From positions 1-64,000 of the forward strand of contig CALANS010000212.1 in assembly GCA_937926105.1 (NCBI GenBank): DNA of 64,000 bases. The letters are read 5' to 3'. The stretch's first letter is position 1. The number at the start of each line of letters is the position of its first letter. The notes under the pieces were generated by a model. That model did no database searches, had not been told where the DNA came from, and worked only from the letters and a program-made list of their open reading frames with translations. This stretch comes from an uncultured Actinomycetes bacterium (GTDB taxonomy: Bacteria > Actinomycetota > Actinomycetes > Mycobacteriales > Nakamurellaceae). This document shows positions 16,163 through 23,876 of the stretch, in pieces. A program made the position numbers and the translations under genes.

Positions 16163-17287
16163 TCAGTCCCGGGGTGGCACCCGCCCGTGCGTGACGGCAT
16201 GTACGGGGGCGAGGTCGAACTGGTCGATATCGGTGAATCCGTGCCGCGCCAGCAGCGCCGGATATGCCGCCCGGGGCAGCAGCTGGTCGTCGATCTGCGC
16301 CTCGAAGAACTGAATGCCGCTCATGACCTGCCCCGCAGCCGTGCGCAGCCCGGAAACCGTGTCCGGGAACGGGAAATCGGAGATCACCAGGTAGCCGCCC
16401 GGTTCCAGGGCCGCCGCTAGCCGGTCCGTGGCCCGGTCGATGTCCCGGCACTCGTGCATCGAGATGTTGTTGACGATCACCGTCACCGGCTCGGTGAGCG
16501 TCAGCTCCTCCAGCGGGCTCTCGATGAGTTCGCACCGGTCGGCCAGGCTCGCCGCATGCAACCGATCGGCGGCCCGCCGCAGGGAGAACGCGTCGCCGTC
16601 CACCCCCACGATCCGGCACGCCGGATAGCTGGCGGCCAGCCGGAGCAGCCCCGCGCCAGACCCGCAGGAGCTGTCCAGCACCGTCCCACCGGCCGCCAGA
16701 CGCTCTGCCAGGCCGGGAATGCGCTGCAGGCCGCCCGGCACCAGCCGGGTGTAGAACGGCCGGCCGGTGCCGGCGACGCCATCGATCCACTCGGGCCGAC
16801 AGTCCGACCACCACATCCGGCTGCCGTCGGCCAGGCTGCACTCGAACCGGTCGAACACCTCCGGCTGCTCCAGCACCTCGAACACGCCGCCCAGGTAGGC
16901 CGGATGCTCCTCATCCAGCAGCAATGCGCCGACGTGCCGGGCCAGACGCACTGCCACGCCGGAATCTGCGGCGGCGCTGTCGGTCTCGCATAGCCCGGTC
17001 GCCACGGCGGCGCGGCACCATACCCGCACGTAGCCGGCATCCAGCCCCAGGTGAGCGGCCAGCGCCTTCGGTGTGGTCCCGTCTTCGGCGGTCGCCAGCG
17101 CCCGCACCAGCCCGGTGCGCAGCCCCATCGCGACGGTCCGGTGACCCACATACCCGGCGACCTGCCCCAGCAGTCTGGCACCCTGCTGTTGCGGCGTGGG
17201 CTCGGGTTGCTCGGTGGAGCGGCCGTCCGGCCCCGGCGCACCCGGACGCTGGGGTGCTGCCGTTGGTGTGGGTGTGGCTGTGAACAT
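16163..17287 (-). CDS. SAM-dependent methyltransferase with N-terminal winged-helix dimerisation domain
   Basis: The product has 374 residues. The first ~40 are Pro/Thr/Gln-rich. A winged-helix-like domain follows (VGHRTVAMGLRTGLVRALA, PKALAAHLGLDAGYVRVWCRA), as in small-molecule O-methyltransferases. The catalytic domain has motif I VLDSSCGSGAGLLRLA, acidic motif II RIVGVDGD and ALEPGGYLVISDFPFPD. ATG 17287 is set by GGAGG 7 bases upstream. It is divergent from an HxlR-type regulator with 144 bp between starts, so it is probably controlled by that protein. The acceptor substrate is unknown. Confidence 0.82.
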   Translation of the reverse strand: MFTATPTPTAAPQRPGAPGPDGRSTEQPEPTPQQQGARLLGQVAGYVGHRTVAMGLRTGLVRALATAEDGTTPKALAAHLGLDAGYVRVWCRAAVATGLCETDSAAADSGVAVRLARHVGALLLDEEHPAYLGGVFEVLEQPEVFDRFECSLADGSRMWWSDCRPEWIDGVAGTGRPFYTRLVPGGLQRIPGLAERLAAGGTVLDSSCGSGAGLLRLAASYPACRIVGVDGDAFSLRRAADRLHAASLADRCELIESPLEELTLTEPVTVIVNNISMHECRDIDRATDRLAAALEPGGYLVISDFPFPDTVSGLRTAAGQVMSGIQFFEAQIDDQLLPRAAYPALLARHGFTDIDQFDLAPVHAVTHGRVPPRD

Positions 17288-17431
17288 GGCGTGCCTCCGA
17301 TCGTGGTGGAGTGTGGGGTCCACGATGTGCCCGGCGATGCGGCCGGCGACAGTTCAGAATGTGTAGTGGCCCTGCTGCCGGGTGCGCGCCGGCGCCGGTC
17401 GGCTGCCCCACGCGCAGTGCGGAGGATCGTG

Positions 17432-18109
17432 ATGGCCGGCTATGGACAGTTCTGTCCCGTCGCCAAGGCGATGGAACTGCTCGACGAGCGGTGGACGTTG
17501 CTGGTGGTTCGCGAGCTGCTGATGGGATCGCGGCGATTCTCCGAATTGCAACGCGGGGTGCCCCGGATGTCGCCGGCGTTGCTGTCAAAGCGGTTGCGGC
17601 GGCTGACGCGGGCGGGGGTGGTTGACAGGGTCGCCGGACCTGGGGGCGTCCAGTACGCGCTGACGCTCGCCGGCCGTGAGTTGCTGCCGGTGGTGGAGTC
17701 GGTTGGCCGGTGGGGCGCACGATGGGTACCCGAGCTGGGGGAGACCGACCTGGATCCGCACCTGTTGCTGTGGGACATGCACCGCAATCTCAACCTGGCG
17801 GCGCTGCCGGAGTCCGGTGCGGTGCTGGAGTTCCGGTTCCCCGACGTGCCTGGTGCGGCCGGTCGTTGGTGGCTGGTGGCGACCTCGGGAGGGGCGGACG
17901 TCTGCGACGCGGACCCGGGCCAGCCGGTCACTGTCACGGTCTCCGCGCCGCTTCGCCTGCTGGTGCAGTGGTGGCGTGGCGATGTCAGCTGGCCTGGTGC
18001 GCTGCGGACCGGGCTCATCGTGCAGGGACCGAGTTGGGCGCGCCGGGCGCTGCCCGGCTGGCTGCGGCTCTCACCGTTCGCCGAGGTGCCCCGCCCAGCA
18101 CCGGCATGA
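17432..18109 (+). CDS. HxlR-family transcriptional regulator with C-terminal SCP2-like domain
   Basis: The product has 225 residues. Residues 1-100 are an HxlR winged helix: FCPVAKAMELLDERWTLLVVRELL, RRFSELQRGVPRMSPALLSKRLRRL and VQYALTLAGREL. The single Cys at residue 8 (GQFCPVA) matches the conserved redox-sensing position in the family. The remaining ~110 residues resemble a sterol-carrier-like domain found fused to actinobacterial HxlR proteins. ATG 17432 follows GGAGGATC, which fixes the start. The divergent methyltransferase gene is the likely target. Confidence 0.85.
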   Translation: MAGYGQFCPVAKAMELLDERWTLLVVRELLMGSRRFSELQRGVPRMSPALLSKRLRRLTRAGVVDRVAGPGGVQYALTLAGRELLPVVESVGRWGARWVPELGETDLDPHLLLWDMHRNLNLAALPESGAVLEFRFPDVPGAAGRWWLVATSGGADVCDADPGQPVTVTVSAPLRLLVQWWRGDVSWPGALRTGLIVQGPSWARRALPGWLRLSPFAEVPRPAPA

Positions 18110-18126
18110 TCGTCCCGCTCGGTCAG
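18101..18126 (+). repeat. 26-bp direct repeat, copy 1
   Basis: This 26-base stretch recurs at 19126-19151 with a single mismatch. In both places it ends within a few bases of the stop codon of a minus-strand gene (stops at 18123 and 19148), so it includes the last codon positions and the sequence immediately downstream. No strong hairpin is seen. Confidence 0.7.
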
Positions 18127-18629
18127 TCGTCGTTGCTGGCCGGGACCGTCTGGAGGATGGAGTCGAGCCGTTCGAAGTCTTCGTCCATGCCGGCATCCAT
18201 CCCACTGGCGAGCATGGCGTCGCAGGCCTGCCGGGAGGTGTAGGTCGAGGTGATCTCGAGCGTGCTGCGGCTGCCCGGTAGTTCGGAGAATCGCAGCGTT
18301 TCCAGGGTGATTCCAGGTTCGGCCTCGTATTCCCAGGTGTGCACGATGATGCCGTTGTCGACCAGGTGGTAGGAGCCGCGAAAGGCCCAACGATCGCCGC
18401 TGGGAGCCTGCACGAGGTAGCGGAACGCCCCTCCGGTGGTGGCGTCGAAGTGGTCCAGCCGGACGGTGGTGCCGCGCGGGCCCATCCACCGGGTGAACAG
18501 GTCAGGGTCGGTGTGCGCACGCTGCACCAGGAGGGCGGGTGCGTTGAATTCGCGCCGATGCATGATGCTTTGTTCACCGACCCGGGTGTGTTCGGTGGCG
18601 CCGGGGTGGCGGATGTCGTGCTGTGTCAT
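18123..18629 (-). CDS. SRPBCC/AHSA1-like (START-fold) protein, partner of ArsR
   Basis: The product has 168 residues. The fold pattern is that of activator-of-Hsp90-homologue (SRPBCC) proteins: FNAPALLVQRAHTDPDLFTRWMGP, DHFDATTGGAFRY, SYHLVDNGIIVHTWEYE, ETLRFSELPG and the C-terminal helix ASGMDAGMDEDFERLDSIL. Such proteins have a deep hydrophobic cavity and are common beside ArsR regulators in actinomycetes; their ligands are mostly unknown. The start ATG 18629 overlaps the ArsR stop (ATGA) and is preceded by AAAGGAA. A second, related ArsR-SRPBCC pair lies at 21957-22822. Confidence 0.85.
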   Translation of the reverse strand: MTQHDIRHPGATEHTRVGEQSIMHRREFNAPALLVQRAHTDPDLFTRWMGPRGTTVRLDHFDATTGGAFRYLVQAPSGDRWAFRGSYHLVDNGIIVHTWEYEAEPGITLETLRFSELPGSRSTLEITSTYTSRQACDAMLASGMDAGMDEDFERLDSILQTVPASNDD

Positions 18630-19012
18630 GACGATTCCTTTCGGTGAGATTCACGATCGGACTGCGCCCTGCTCTTCGGAGTGGCGGTCGGTGCTTCGAT
18701 GACGAGTACGTCGGCAAGCACCTCGTCCAGTCGCTGGTAGCGCTGCTCCAGGCGTTGCCGTCTGGCCTCTAGCCAGCGGAATGCCTGATCGATGGGAGAG
18801 GTTTCCAGGTGCACGCGCCGTGTTCTTCCCTCCCGGTGTCGGGTCACCAGTCCGGCTCGCTCCAACGTGCCGATCTGTTGCGAGACCGCTTGCAGCGTGA
18901 TGGGGAACAGGCAGGACAGCTCGCTCACCGTGGCGTCGCCGCGGGTCAGTTGGTCCACAATGGCGCTGCGGATCGGGTCCGCGAGTGCGGCGAACGTCTG
19001 GGTGACCGGCAC
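18626..19012 (-). CDS. ArsR-family transcriptional regulator
   Basis: The product has 128 residues. The winged helix is clear: FAALADPIRSAIVDQLTRGDATVSEL, FPITLQAVSQQIGTLERAGLVTR and EGRTRRVHLE. The C-terminal ~45 residues form an extended helix with many Arg/Gln (RRQRLEQRYQRLDEVL). There is no ELCVCDL metal-binding motif, so it belongs to the non-metal ArsR group. It starts at GTG 19012 after GAGAGGAA. An inverted repeat (ACTAAAG-N6-CTTTAGT) lies 20 bases upstream and is the likely operator for self-control. It is coupled to the SRPBCC gene by ATGA. Confidence 0.9.
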   Translation of the reverse strand: MPVTQTFAALADPIRSAIVDQLTRGDATVSELSCLFPITLQAVSQQIGTLERAGLVTRHREGRTRRVHLETSPIDQAFRWLEARRQRLEQRYQRLDEVLADVLVIEAPTATPKSRAQSDRESHRKESS

Positions 19013-19031
19013 GCTCGTGTTCCTCTCGATA

Positions 19032-19051
19032 CTAAAGGAGCTGCTTTAGTA
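19032..19051. promoter_or_regulatory. Inverted repeat, candidate operator of the ArsR-SRPBCC operon
   Basis: ACTAAAG (19032-19038) and CTTTAGT (19045-19051) are perfect inverse copies six bases apart, 20 bases upstream of the ArsR start. The AT-rich arms stand out in this GC-rich region. Confidence 0.72.
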
Positions 19052-19125
19052 ACAGACTAGGGAGCGGGCGGGATCGAGTCAAACGTGGCGGACGACAGTG
19101 GGTCAGGCTGAGGCTCCGCCCGGCG

Positions 19126-19151
19126 CCGGCATGATCGTCCCGCCCGGTCAG
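19126..19151 (+). repeat. 26-bp direct repeat, copy 2
   Basis: Copy of 18101-18126 with one mismatch. It lies at the 3' end of the TIM-barrel gene (stop 19148), in the same relation to a minus-strand stop codon as copy 1. Confidence 0.7.
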
Positions 19152-19966
19152 TGCCCGAAGGTCGTACGCATCCAGGTAGCGACATCGGCGGCCAACTCGG
19201 GCAGCGCCGGCGCCTCGGGGAACCAGGCTCGCTCGTACTCCCACGACAGCCAGCCACGATAGCCGTTGGCGCGCAGGGAGTCCGCCACCTGCTGCAGCGG
19301 CAGCACTCCATCGCCGGGTGGTAGTGGGGCCAGATTGGTCCGGGATGCCACGTCCTTGAGCTGGACGTACGCCAGCCGGCCGGCCAGCGTGGCCGCGGTC
19401 TGGGCGGGTGCCTCGCCGGCCCGCCAGGTGTGCAGGGTGTCCCAGATGGCCAGTACTCCCGGGCAGCGCTCGATGATCCGGGCCACGTCGGCGCCTGCCG
19501 GGTGCGAGTCATGTGTCTCCAGCGCGACCGCGACGCCGAGGTCGTCCAGTTCGTGGCGCAGCCGGCGCAGCCGCCGGACGGCGGCCGCATCATGGGCGTC
19601 GCGGTCGGCGTCCGGGTGGGCGGGCGCCCCGGGGAAGACCCGAAGGTACGTCGCGCCCAGGTCCGCGGCCAACCGGCCATGCGCGAGCCCGGCGGCGACC
19701 ACGGCGTCGTCGTCCGCCGCCGGGTCCGCAACCCGCAGGTAGGAGGCGAGCGCGAGCACGGTGATGTGCCGTGCGGCCAGGGCGGTGACGATGTCCCGCC
19801 GCTCGGCCGGCTCGAGCCCGAGGTGCACGGGCTCGCCCGCCGCAGCGCGCAGTTCCAGGCCGGAAAAGCCGTGCCGTGCCGCGCTATCGGCGACGTCGGC
19901 GATGGCTATGCCCGGGCAGCCCAGGGTGGAGAAGGCGAGCCGGGCATCCGGCGTGGGCGCGCTCAC
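19148..19966 (-). CDS. Sugar phosphate isomerase/epimerase (AP-endonuclease-2-fold TIM barrel)
   Basis: The product has 272 residues of the xylose-isomerase-like TIM-barrel family. It begins ARLAFSTLGCPGI and GFSGLELRAAAG; metal-site residues appear in ALETHDSHP (Glu, His), IWDTLHTW (Asp, His), YVQLKDV and LSWEYERAWFPEAP (Glu). These enzymes isomerise or epimerise keto sugars or handle inositol derivatives. The GTG start at 19966 overlaps the stop of the upstream dehydrogenase (GTGA), so the two are coupled and probably act in one pathway on a hydroxy acid or sugar. No transporter or regulator is adjacent. Confidence 0.83.
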   Translation of the reverse strand: MSAPTPDARLAFSTLGCPGIAIADVADSAARHGFSGLELRAAAGEPVHLGLEPAERRDIVTALAARHITVLALASYLRVADPAADDDAVVAAGLAHGRLAADLGATYLRVFPGAPAHPDADRDAHDAAAVRRLRRLRHELDDLGVAVALETHDSHPAGADVARIIERCPGVLAIWDTLHTWRAGEAPAQTAATLAGRLAYVQLKDVASRTNLAPLPPGDGVLPLQQVADSLRANGYRGWLSWEYERAWFPEAPALPELAADVATWMRTTFGH

Positions 19967-20976
19967 GCGATCCGCTCCAGGTCCGCGGCGTGCACCGGGT
20001 GGGCCAGCGGCAGGCCCGCGGTCAGCCGTTCGATCTCCGTCACCGCCAGCTCGCCCAGCCGGGTTACCTCGTTGCCCAGGGCGCCGGCGATGTGCGGAGT
20101 GAGCAGCACGTTTGGCAGATCGAACAGCGGCGAGTCCGGCGGCAGCGGCTCCGGATCGGTGACGTCCAACACCGCGTCGAGCCGGCCGGATACCAGCTCG
20201 GCTGTTAGCGCGGCGGTGTCGATCAGCGCCCCACGGGCGGTGTTGATCACCGTGGCGCCGTCGGAGAGCAGGCCCAGCCGTCGCGCATCCAGCAGGTGCC
20301 GCGTCTCCGGCACGCTCGGCGCGTGCAGGGTGACGATGTTCGCGCGGTGCAGCAGTTCGTCGAGATCTACCAGATCCGCGCCGAGGGTTGCTGCGTCCGC
20401 GCGGTCGACGGTCGGATCCGCCAGCAGCACCGACATCTGCAGGCCGTGCAGCGCCGCGATCACCCGCCGCCCGATGCGGGAGGCGCCCACCACGCCGATG
20501 GTCAGGCCGTGCCCGCCGACCCCCGTCACCGCGAGATCCAGTGCGCCGGCTGCGCGATGGGTGCGGAGGGCGTGCACGAACCGGGTGACCCGTTTGGCCG
20601 CGAAGATGATCGCGGCGATCGTGAACTCGGCGACCGGCACGGCGTTGGCTGCGGCCGCCGAGGAGACCAGCACGCCGCGCTCGAACACCCCCGGGCCGAT
20701 GAATCCCTTGACCGATCCGGCCCCGTGCACGATGGCGCCCAGCCGAGGCATTCGCTCCAGCGCCGCGCCGTCCACCGCGGGAACACCCCATCCGGTCAGC
20801 AGGATGTCGGTGCCTGCGAGCAGCGCCCGGTGCCGTGGATCGGCGAAGTCCTGCACCAGCACCGCGGGGTCGGTCTGCGCCACCTCGTGCAGGCGGGTCA
20901 GCAGCGGCGGCGTCAGCAGCTCGGCGCGGGTCCGGTCGGACATGGCGAGGGTGACACGCGGTCGTGAGGTCAGCAC
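19963..20976 (-). CDS. D-isomer-specific 2-hydroxyacid dehydrogenase
   Basis: The product has about 337 residues. The NAD-binding fingerprint is TIGVVGASRIGRRV, and the catalytic residues are Arg in VINTARGALID, Glu in DVTDPEPLP and His in LLTPHIAGA. The N-terminal substrate domain includes LVQDFADPRHRALLAG and VHGAGSVKGFIGPGV. GTG 20976 is chosen because GGAG lies about 8 bases upstream and the N-terminus then begins TSRPRVTLAMSDR; ATG 20943 is the alternative. It is coupled to the TIM-barrel gene and divergent from DUF488. It probably reduces a 2-keto acid or oxidises a hydroxy acid of sugar origin. Confidence 0.87.
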   Translation of the reverse strand: MLTSRPRVTLAMSDRTRAELLTPPLLTRLHEVAQTDPAVLVQDFADPRHRALLAGTDILLTGWGVPAVDGAALERMPRLGAIVHGAGSVKGFIGPGVFERGVLVSSAAAANAVPVAEFTIAAIIFAAKRVTRFVHALRTHRAAGALDLAVTGVGGHGLTIGVVGASRIGRRVIAALHGLQMSVLLADPTVDRADAATLGADLVDLDELLHRANIVTLHAPSVPETRHLLDARRLGLLSDGATVINTARGALIDTAALTAELVSGRLDAVLDVTDPEPLPPDSPLFDLPNVLLTPHIAGALGNEVTRLGELAVTEIERLTAGLPLAHPVHAADLERIA

Positions 20977-21043
20977 CGTCGGCGCTCCGGCCGGGGAACC
21001 TGAGTGGGTAGCGCGAGATGTCCCATCACGGGGTGCATTCCAA

Positions 21044-21089
21044 CCACAGTAATGCCGGCCACAGCAAATGCCAGCCACAGTAATGCCAG
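21044..21089 (+). repeat. Three imperfect tandem copies of a 15-16 bp unit
   Basis: CCACAGTAATGCCGG (21044-21058), CCACAGCAAATGCCAG (21059-21074) and CCACAGTAATGCCAG (21075-21089) follow one another between the divergent dehydrogenase and DUF488 genes. The regular spacing could present repeated protein-binding sites, or may just be slippage. Confidence 0.8.
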
Positions 21090-21215
21090 GCCGCTGACGA
21101 CTCCGGCACGTCTCGGTCTTGGCCCCGGTCGGAGCGGCGTGTCGTGGTCGCTGCGATGCTGCGCCGGCGCCGGCTCGGCATTGCACCGAACGAGCCCGTG
21201 GCTAGGGTGAGGGGT

Positions 21216-21854
21216 ATGCCATCCGACCGGCTGTGGACGTTCGGACACTCCACGCGCACCGTCGAGCAGACCCTGGAGTTGTTGCGCGACAGTGGGATTG
21301 CCAGCGTGGTGGATGTGCGCAGCATTCCCGGCTCACGACGTAATCCGCAATTCGGGGCCGAGGTGATGTCCGGCTGGCTGGCTGATGCCGGCATCGATTA
21401 CCGGCGGATACAGGCGCTCGGCGGGCGCCGGCGACGTCGTGGCGTCGACCCCGAGATCAATGCGGGTTGGACCAACGACGGCTTTCACGCCTACGCCGAT
21501 TGGACGCTTGGGGACGAATTCGAGCAGGGCCTGGCAGAACTGGCGAACCTGGTGGGCTCGGCTGGCCGTCCGGACCGCACGGTTCCGAGGTGCCCGACGG
21601 CGCCGGTGACGCGGGCCGGACTGTCGGGCCGGGGGATCCGGACAGCGATCATGTGTGCGGAGGCGGTCCCCTGGCGGTGCCATCGCAGCCTGATCGCCAC
21701 GGCGCTGGTGGCTCGCGGCTGGCAGGTGCAGCACGTCCTCGGACCGGGTCAGCTAGTCGGGCACCGGATCGGGCAGTGGGGCCCGCCGCCACTGCTGCGG
21801 CCCGACGGGCACGTCACCTATCCGAGGCAGGGAACGCCGCCGCTGTTCGACTAG
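21216..21854 (+). CDS. DUF488 family protein
   Basis: The product has 212 residues. The family signature is clear: TFGHSTRTVEQTLELL at the start, SVVDVRSIPGSRRNPQF, YRRIQALGG, then the conserved IMCAEAVPWRCHRSLIA with its two Cys, and HVLGPGQLVGH near the end. DUF488 proteins are widespread small cytosolic proteins without an established reaction; the Cys-containing motif looks like an active site. ATG 21216 follows a GAGGGG stretch; the longer upstream frame is not conserved. A MutL/Nth-like link seen in some genomes is not evident here. Confidence 0.85.
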   Translation: MPSDRLWTFGHSTRTVEQTLELLRDSGIASVVDVRSIPGSRRNPQFGAEVMSGWLADAGIDYRRIQALGGRRRRRGVDPEINAGWTNDGFHAYADWTLGDEFEQGLAELANLVGSAGRPDRTVPRCPTAPVTRAGLSGRGIRTAIMCAEAVPWRCHRSLIATALVARGWQVQHVLGPGQLVGHRIGQWGPPPLLRPDGHVTYPRQGTPPLFD

Positions 21855-21880
21855 CGATCCGCCGGCCGCAAGAGGGTATT

Positions 21881-21894
21881 CAACCAAGCGGTTG
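21881..21894. promoter_or_regulatory. Distal ArsR operator candidate
   Basis: CAACCAAGCGGTTG is a 14-base inverted repeat with the same arms (CAACCA/GGTTG) as the perfect palindrome 47 bases downstream. It overlaps the -35 element. Confidence 0.78.
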
Positions 21895-21921
21895 ACAACG
21901 ATCGCCGCGCGCCGCTACTCT
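21892..21921 (+). promoter_or_regulatory. Sigma70-type promoter of the second ArsR-SRPBCC operon
   Basis: TTGACA (21892-21897) and TACTCT (21916-21921) are 18 bases apart. The -35 box overlaps one operator copy and the expected start point falls on the second, which would let ArsR block both polymerase binding and initiation. Confidence 0.65.
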
Positions 21922-21927
21922 CGTTCT

Positions 21928-21941
21928 CAACCAATTGGTTG
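21928..21941. promoter_or_regulatory. Proximal ArsR operator candidate (perfect palindrome)
   Basis: CAACCAATTGGTTG is a perfect 14-base palindrome just upstream of the ArsR coding region, over the expected transcription start. It pairs with the copy at 21881-21894. Confidence 0.82.
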
Positions 21942-21956
21942 ATGATGGAGCGCGAC

Positions 21957-22334
21957 ATGACGCAGGACACCCTGTCCCGGGCCTTTGCGGCTCTGGCCGA
22001 TCCGACCCGGCGGGACATCGTCGCCCGGCTGGCGGTATCCGACGCCACCGTTGGCGAGTTGGCTGCGCCGTACCGGATCAGCCTGCAGGCGGTCTCCAAG
22101 CACCTCAGGGTGCTCGCCGACGCCGGCCTGGTCACCCAGACCCGCCGGGCACAGCGTCGGCCGTGTCACCTGGACGCGGAGGTGTTCGACCTGATGACGG
22201 CCTGGATCGAGCGCTACCGCCGGCAAGCCGAGGAGCGCTACCGCCGGCTGGACGCCGTACTCGCCGAGATGGACGAGGCTGGCCATCCGGACCCCCACAC
22301 ACCATCCACCCACGAGCAAGGAGCGGCATCATGA
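21957..22334 (+). CDS. ArsR-family transcriptional regulator (second module)
   Basis: The product has 125 residues. FAALADPTRRDIVARLAVSDATVGELA, ISLQAVSKHLRVLADAGLVTQ and AQRRPCHLDAEVFDL form the winged helix, followed by the Arg/Glu-rich helix RYRRQAEERYRRLDAVL. It is of the SRPBCC-linked, non-metal ArsR type. ATG 21957 is chosen because GGAG lies 6 bases before it; ATGs at 21942 and 21945 lack a site and fall next to the operator. It should repress its own operon through the paired CAACCA..TGGTTG sites. It is coupled to the SRPBCC gene by ATGA. Confidence 0.92.
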   Translation: MTQDTLSRAFAALADPTRRDIVARLAVSDATVGELAAPYRISLQAVSKHLRVLADAGLVTQTRRAQRRPCHLDAEVFDLMTAWIERYRRQAEERYRRLDAVLAEMDEAGHPDPHTPSTHEQGAAS

Positions 22335-22822
22335 CCAGTACGAACAGCACCCGGCAGACCACCATCGAGTCCGACCCGTCCGTCCCGACCATCACCATCG
22401 TGCGCGATTTCGACGCCCCGCCGGAGCGGGTGTTCCGCGCGTGGGTCGACCCGGAGCTGTTTGCGAGGTGGATCGGTCCGCGCAGCATCGACACCCGGAT
22501 CGATCACTGGGACGCCCGCACCGGCGGTAGCTGGCGTTACGCCGCGGTGCGCGACGGGCAGCAGATCGCCGCCTTCTATGGGTCGTTCCACGAGGTCCGG
22601 CCGTTCGAGCGCCTGGTGCAGACCTTCACCTACACCGACGTCCCGGACGGGGTCAGTCTGGAGACCATGACGTTCACCGACCTCGGCGGCGGGCGTACCC
22701 GGACCGTCGCGCTGTCGGTGGTCGAGTCGCTGGAGATCCGCGACATGATCCTGGCCAGCGGCATGGACACCGGCGTGATCGAGGGCTACCAGAAGCTGGA
22801 CGAGCTGCTGGCCTCGAGCTGA
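22331..22822 (+). CDS. SRPBCC/AHSA1-like (START-fold) protein (second module)
   Basis: The product has 163 residues. The fold pattern is VRDFDAPPERVFRAWVDPELFARWIGP, DHWDARTGGSWRYA, GSFHEVRPFERLVQTFTY, ETMTFTDLGGGRTRT and the C-terminal helix ASGMDTGVIEGYQKLDELL. It is a paralogue of the 18123-18629 product; both keep the W-x-GP and ASGMD-x-G motifs. The ATG overlaps the ArsR stop. A small hydrophobic ligand is likely bound, possibly one that also releases the ArsR repressor, but this is inference. Confidence 0.88.
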   Translation: MTSTNSTRQTTIESDPSVPTITIVRDFDAPPERVFRAWVDPELFARWIGPRSIDTRIDHWDARTGGSWRYAAVRDGQQIAAFYGSFHEVRPFERLVQTFTYTDVPDGVSLETMTFTDLGGGRTRTVALSVVESLEIRDMILASGMDTGVIEGYQKLDELLASS

Positions 22823-22911
22823 GTTCGGCCTGGCTCCCCGCGACTCCGATGGGCTCCGGGGAAACCCGGAGTTCACCCTGATCCTCGTCTCGAACCTACC
22901 TGAGCGATCGT

Positions 22912-22938
22912 TCTCGATATATCGTTGACCTATCGAGA
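22912..22938. promoter_or_regulatory. Inverted repeats upstream of padR
   Basis: TCTCGATA (22912-22919) and TATCGAGA (22931-22938) are perfect inverse copies 11 bases apart, and CGATATATCG (22915-22924) is itself a palindrome. PadR repressors often bind their own promoter at such AT-rich dyads, so this is the likely autoregulatory site about 80 bases before the gene. Confidence 0.6.
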
Positions 22939-23018
22939 GCTATCGGGCTCGGTCAGACATCGAGCTCGGCACGCTGCTCGTACCGAACTCGCACTGGGTT
23001 CCGACAGAGGAGGACGAG

Positions 23019-23876
23019 ATGACCGGATGGGGACAGGGCTGGGGATCAGCCCCCGGAGATTTCCGGGAGGTGCCGGAGTTCCTGCGGCGCCTGGCGGCCG
23101 AGATGGGATTCGGGCCGCCTCCGCCGAGGCCGCCGCGCCCCCCGCGCCCGCCGCGGCCGGAGGAACACAGCCACGGCGGCCCGCGCAGGGGTGGCCCGCG
23201 CGGCGAGCCCTGGGGTCCGCCCTGGGGCGGCCCGTGGGGTCCCGGCTGGAAGGGTCCCCGGCATCGCCGGGGCTCCCGCGCCGGGCGAGGCGATGTGCGA
23301 TCGGCGCTGCTCGCGTTGCTCGCGGAGGAGCCCATGCACGGCTACCAGATGATCCAGGAGATCGGCCGGCGCAGCGGCGGTGGCTGGCGTCCCAGCCCAG
23401 GGTCGGTGTACCCGACCCTGCAGCAGTTGGAGGACGAGGGTCTGATCCGCGCCGAGGAACAGGACGGCCGTCGGGTCTACCGACTGACCACGGACGGGCG
23501 GCACCACGTCGCCGATCGGACTCGCGAGTTCGCCGACATGTGGGACGAGATGGCACCGGAGCGGGACGAGAACGCCGAGGAGATGGGCGGTCTGGTGTTC
23601 GGCGTCGCGGCGGCGTTCCTTCATGTGATGCGCACCGGAACGGCCCGGCAGGTCGAGCAGGCCCGATCGGTGCTGGCACGCACCCGGACCGATCTGTACC
23701 GAATCCTCGGAGACGAGCCGGCGGATGACGGTGTCGATGAGGAGGACGCGGCCGGCGGTGACGAGGATTCTGACTCGACCGCCGGTGACGACGTCGCCGA
23801 TGCGGCGGTCGATCTCGACGGTGACGACGGCGGCGGCGCCGGCGGCGCCGACAGCGATGGTCGGGGTCGGTCATGA
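23019..23876 (+). CDS. PadR-family transcriptional regulator with proline-rich N-terminus and acidic tail
   Basis: The product has 285 residues, long for PadR. Residues ~1-85 are low complexity: a run of PP-R-PP repeats and then Gly/Pro/Trp-rich blocks. The PadR winged helix covers about 90-165 (VRSALLALLAEEPMHGYQMIQEIGRRS, PSPGSVYPTLQQLEDEGLI, GRRVYRLTTDG), followed by a helical dimerisation part. The last ~50 residues are almost all Asp/Glu/Gly/Ala. AGAGGAGGA sits just before ATG 23019. It is coupled by ATGA to a DUF1707 membrane protein, a common actinobacterial pairing. Confidence 0.88.
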   Translation: MTGWGQGWGSAPGDFREVPEFLRRLAAEMGFGPPPPRPPRPPRPPRPEEHSHGGPRRGGPRGEPWGPPWGGPWGPGWKGPRHRRGSRAGRGDVRSALLALLAEEPMHGYQMIQEIGRRSGGGWRPSPGSVYPTLQQLEDEGLIRAEEQDGRRVYRLTTDGRHHVADRTREFADMWDEMAPERDENAEEMGGLVFGVAAAFLHVMRTGTARQVEQARSVLARTRTDLYRILGDEPADDGVDEEDAAGGDEDSDSTAGDDVADAAVDLDGDDGGGAGGADSDGRGRS

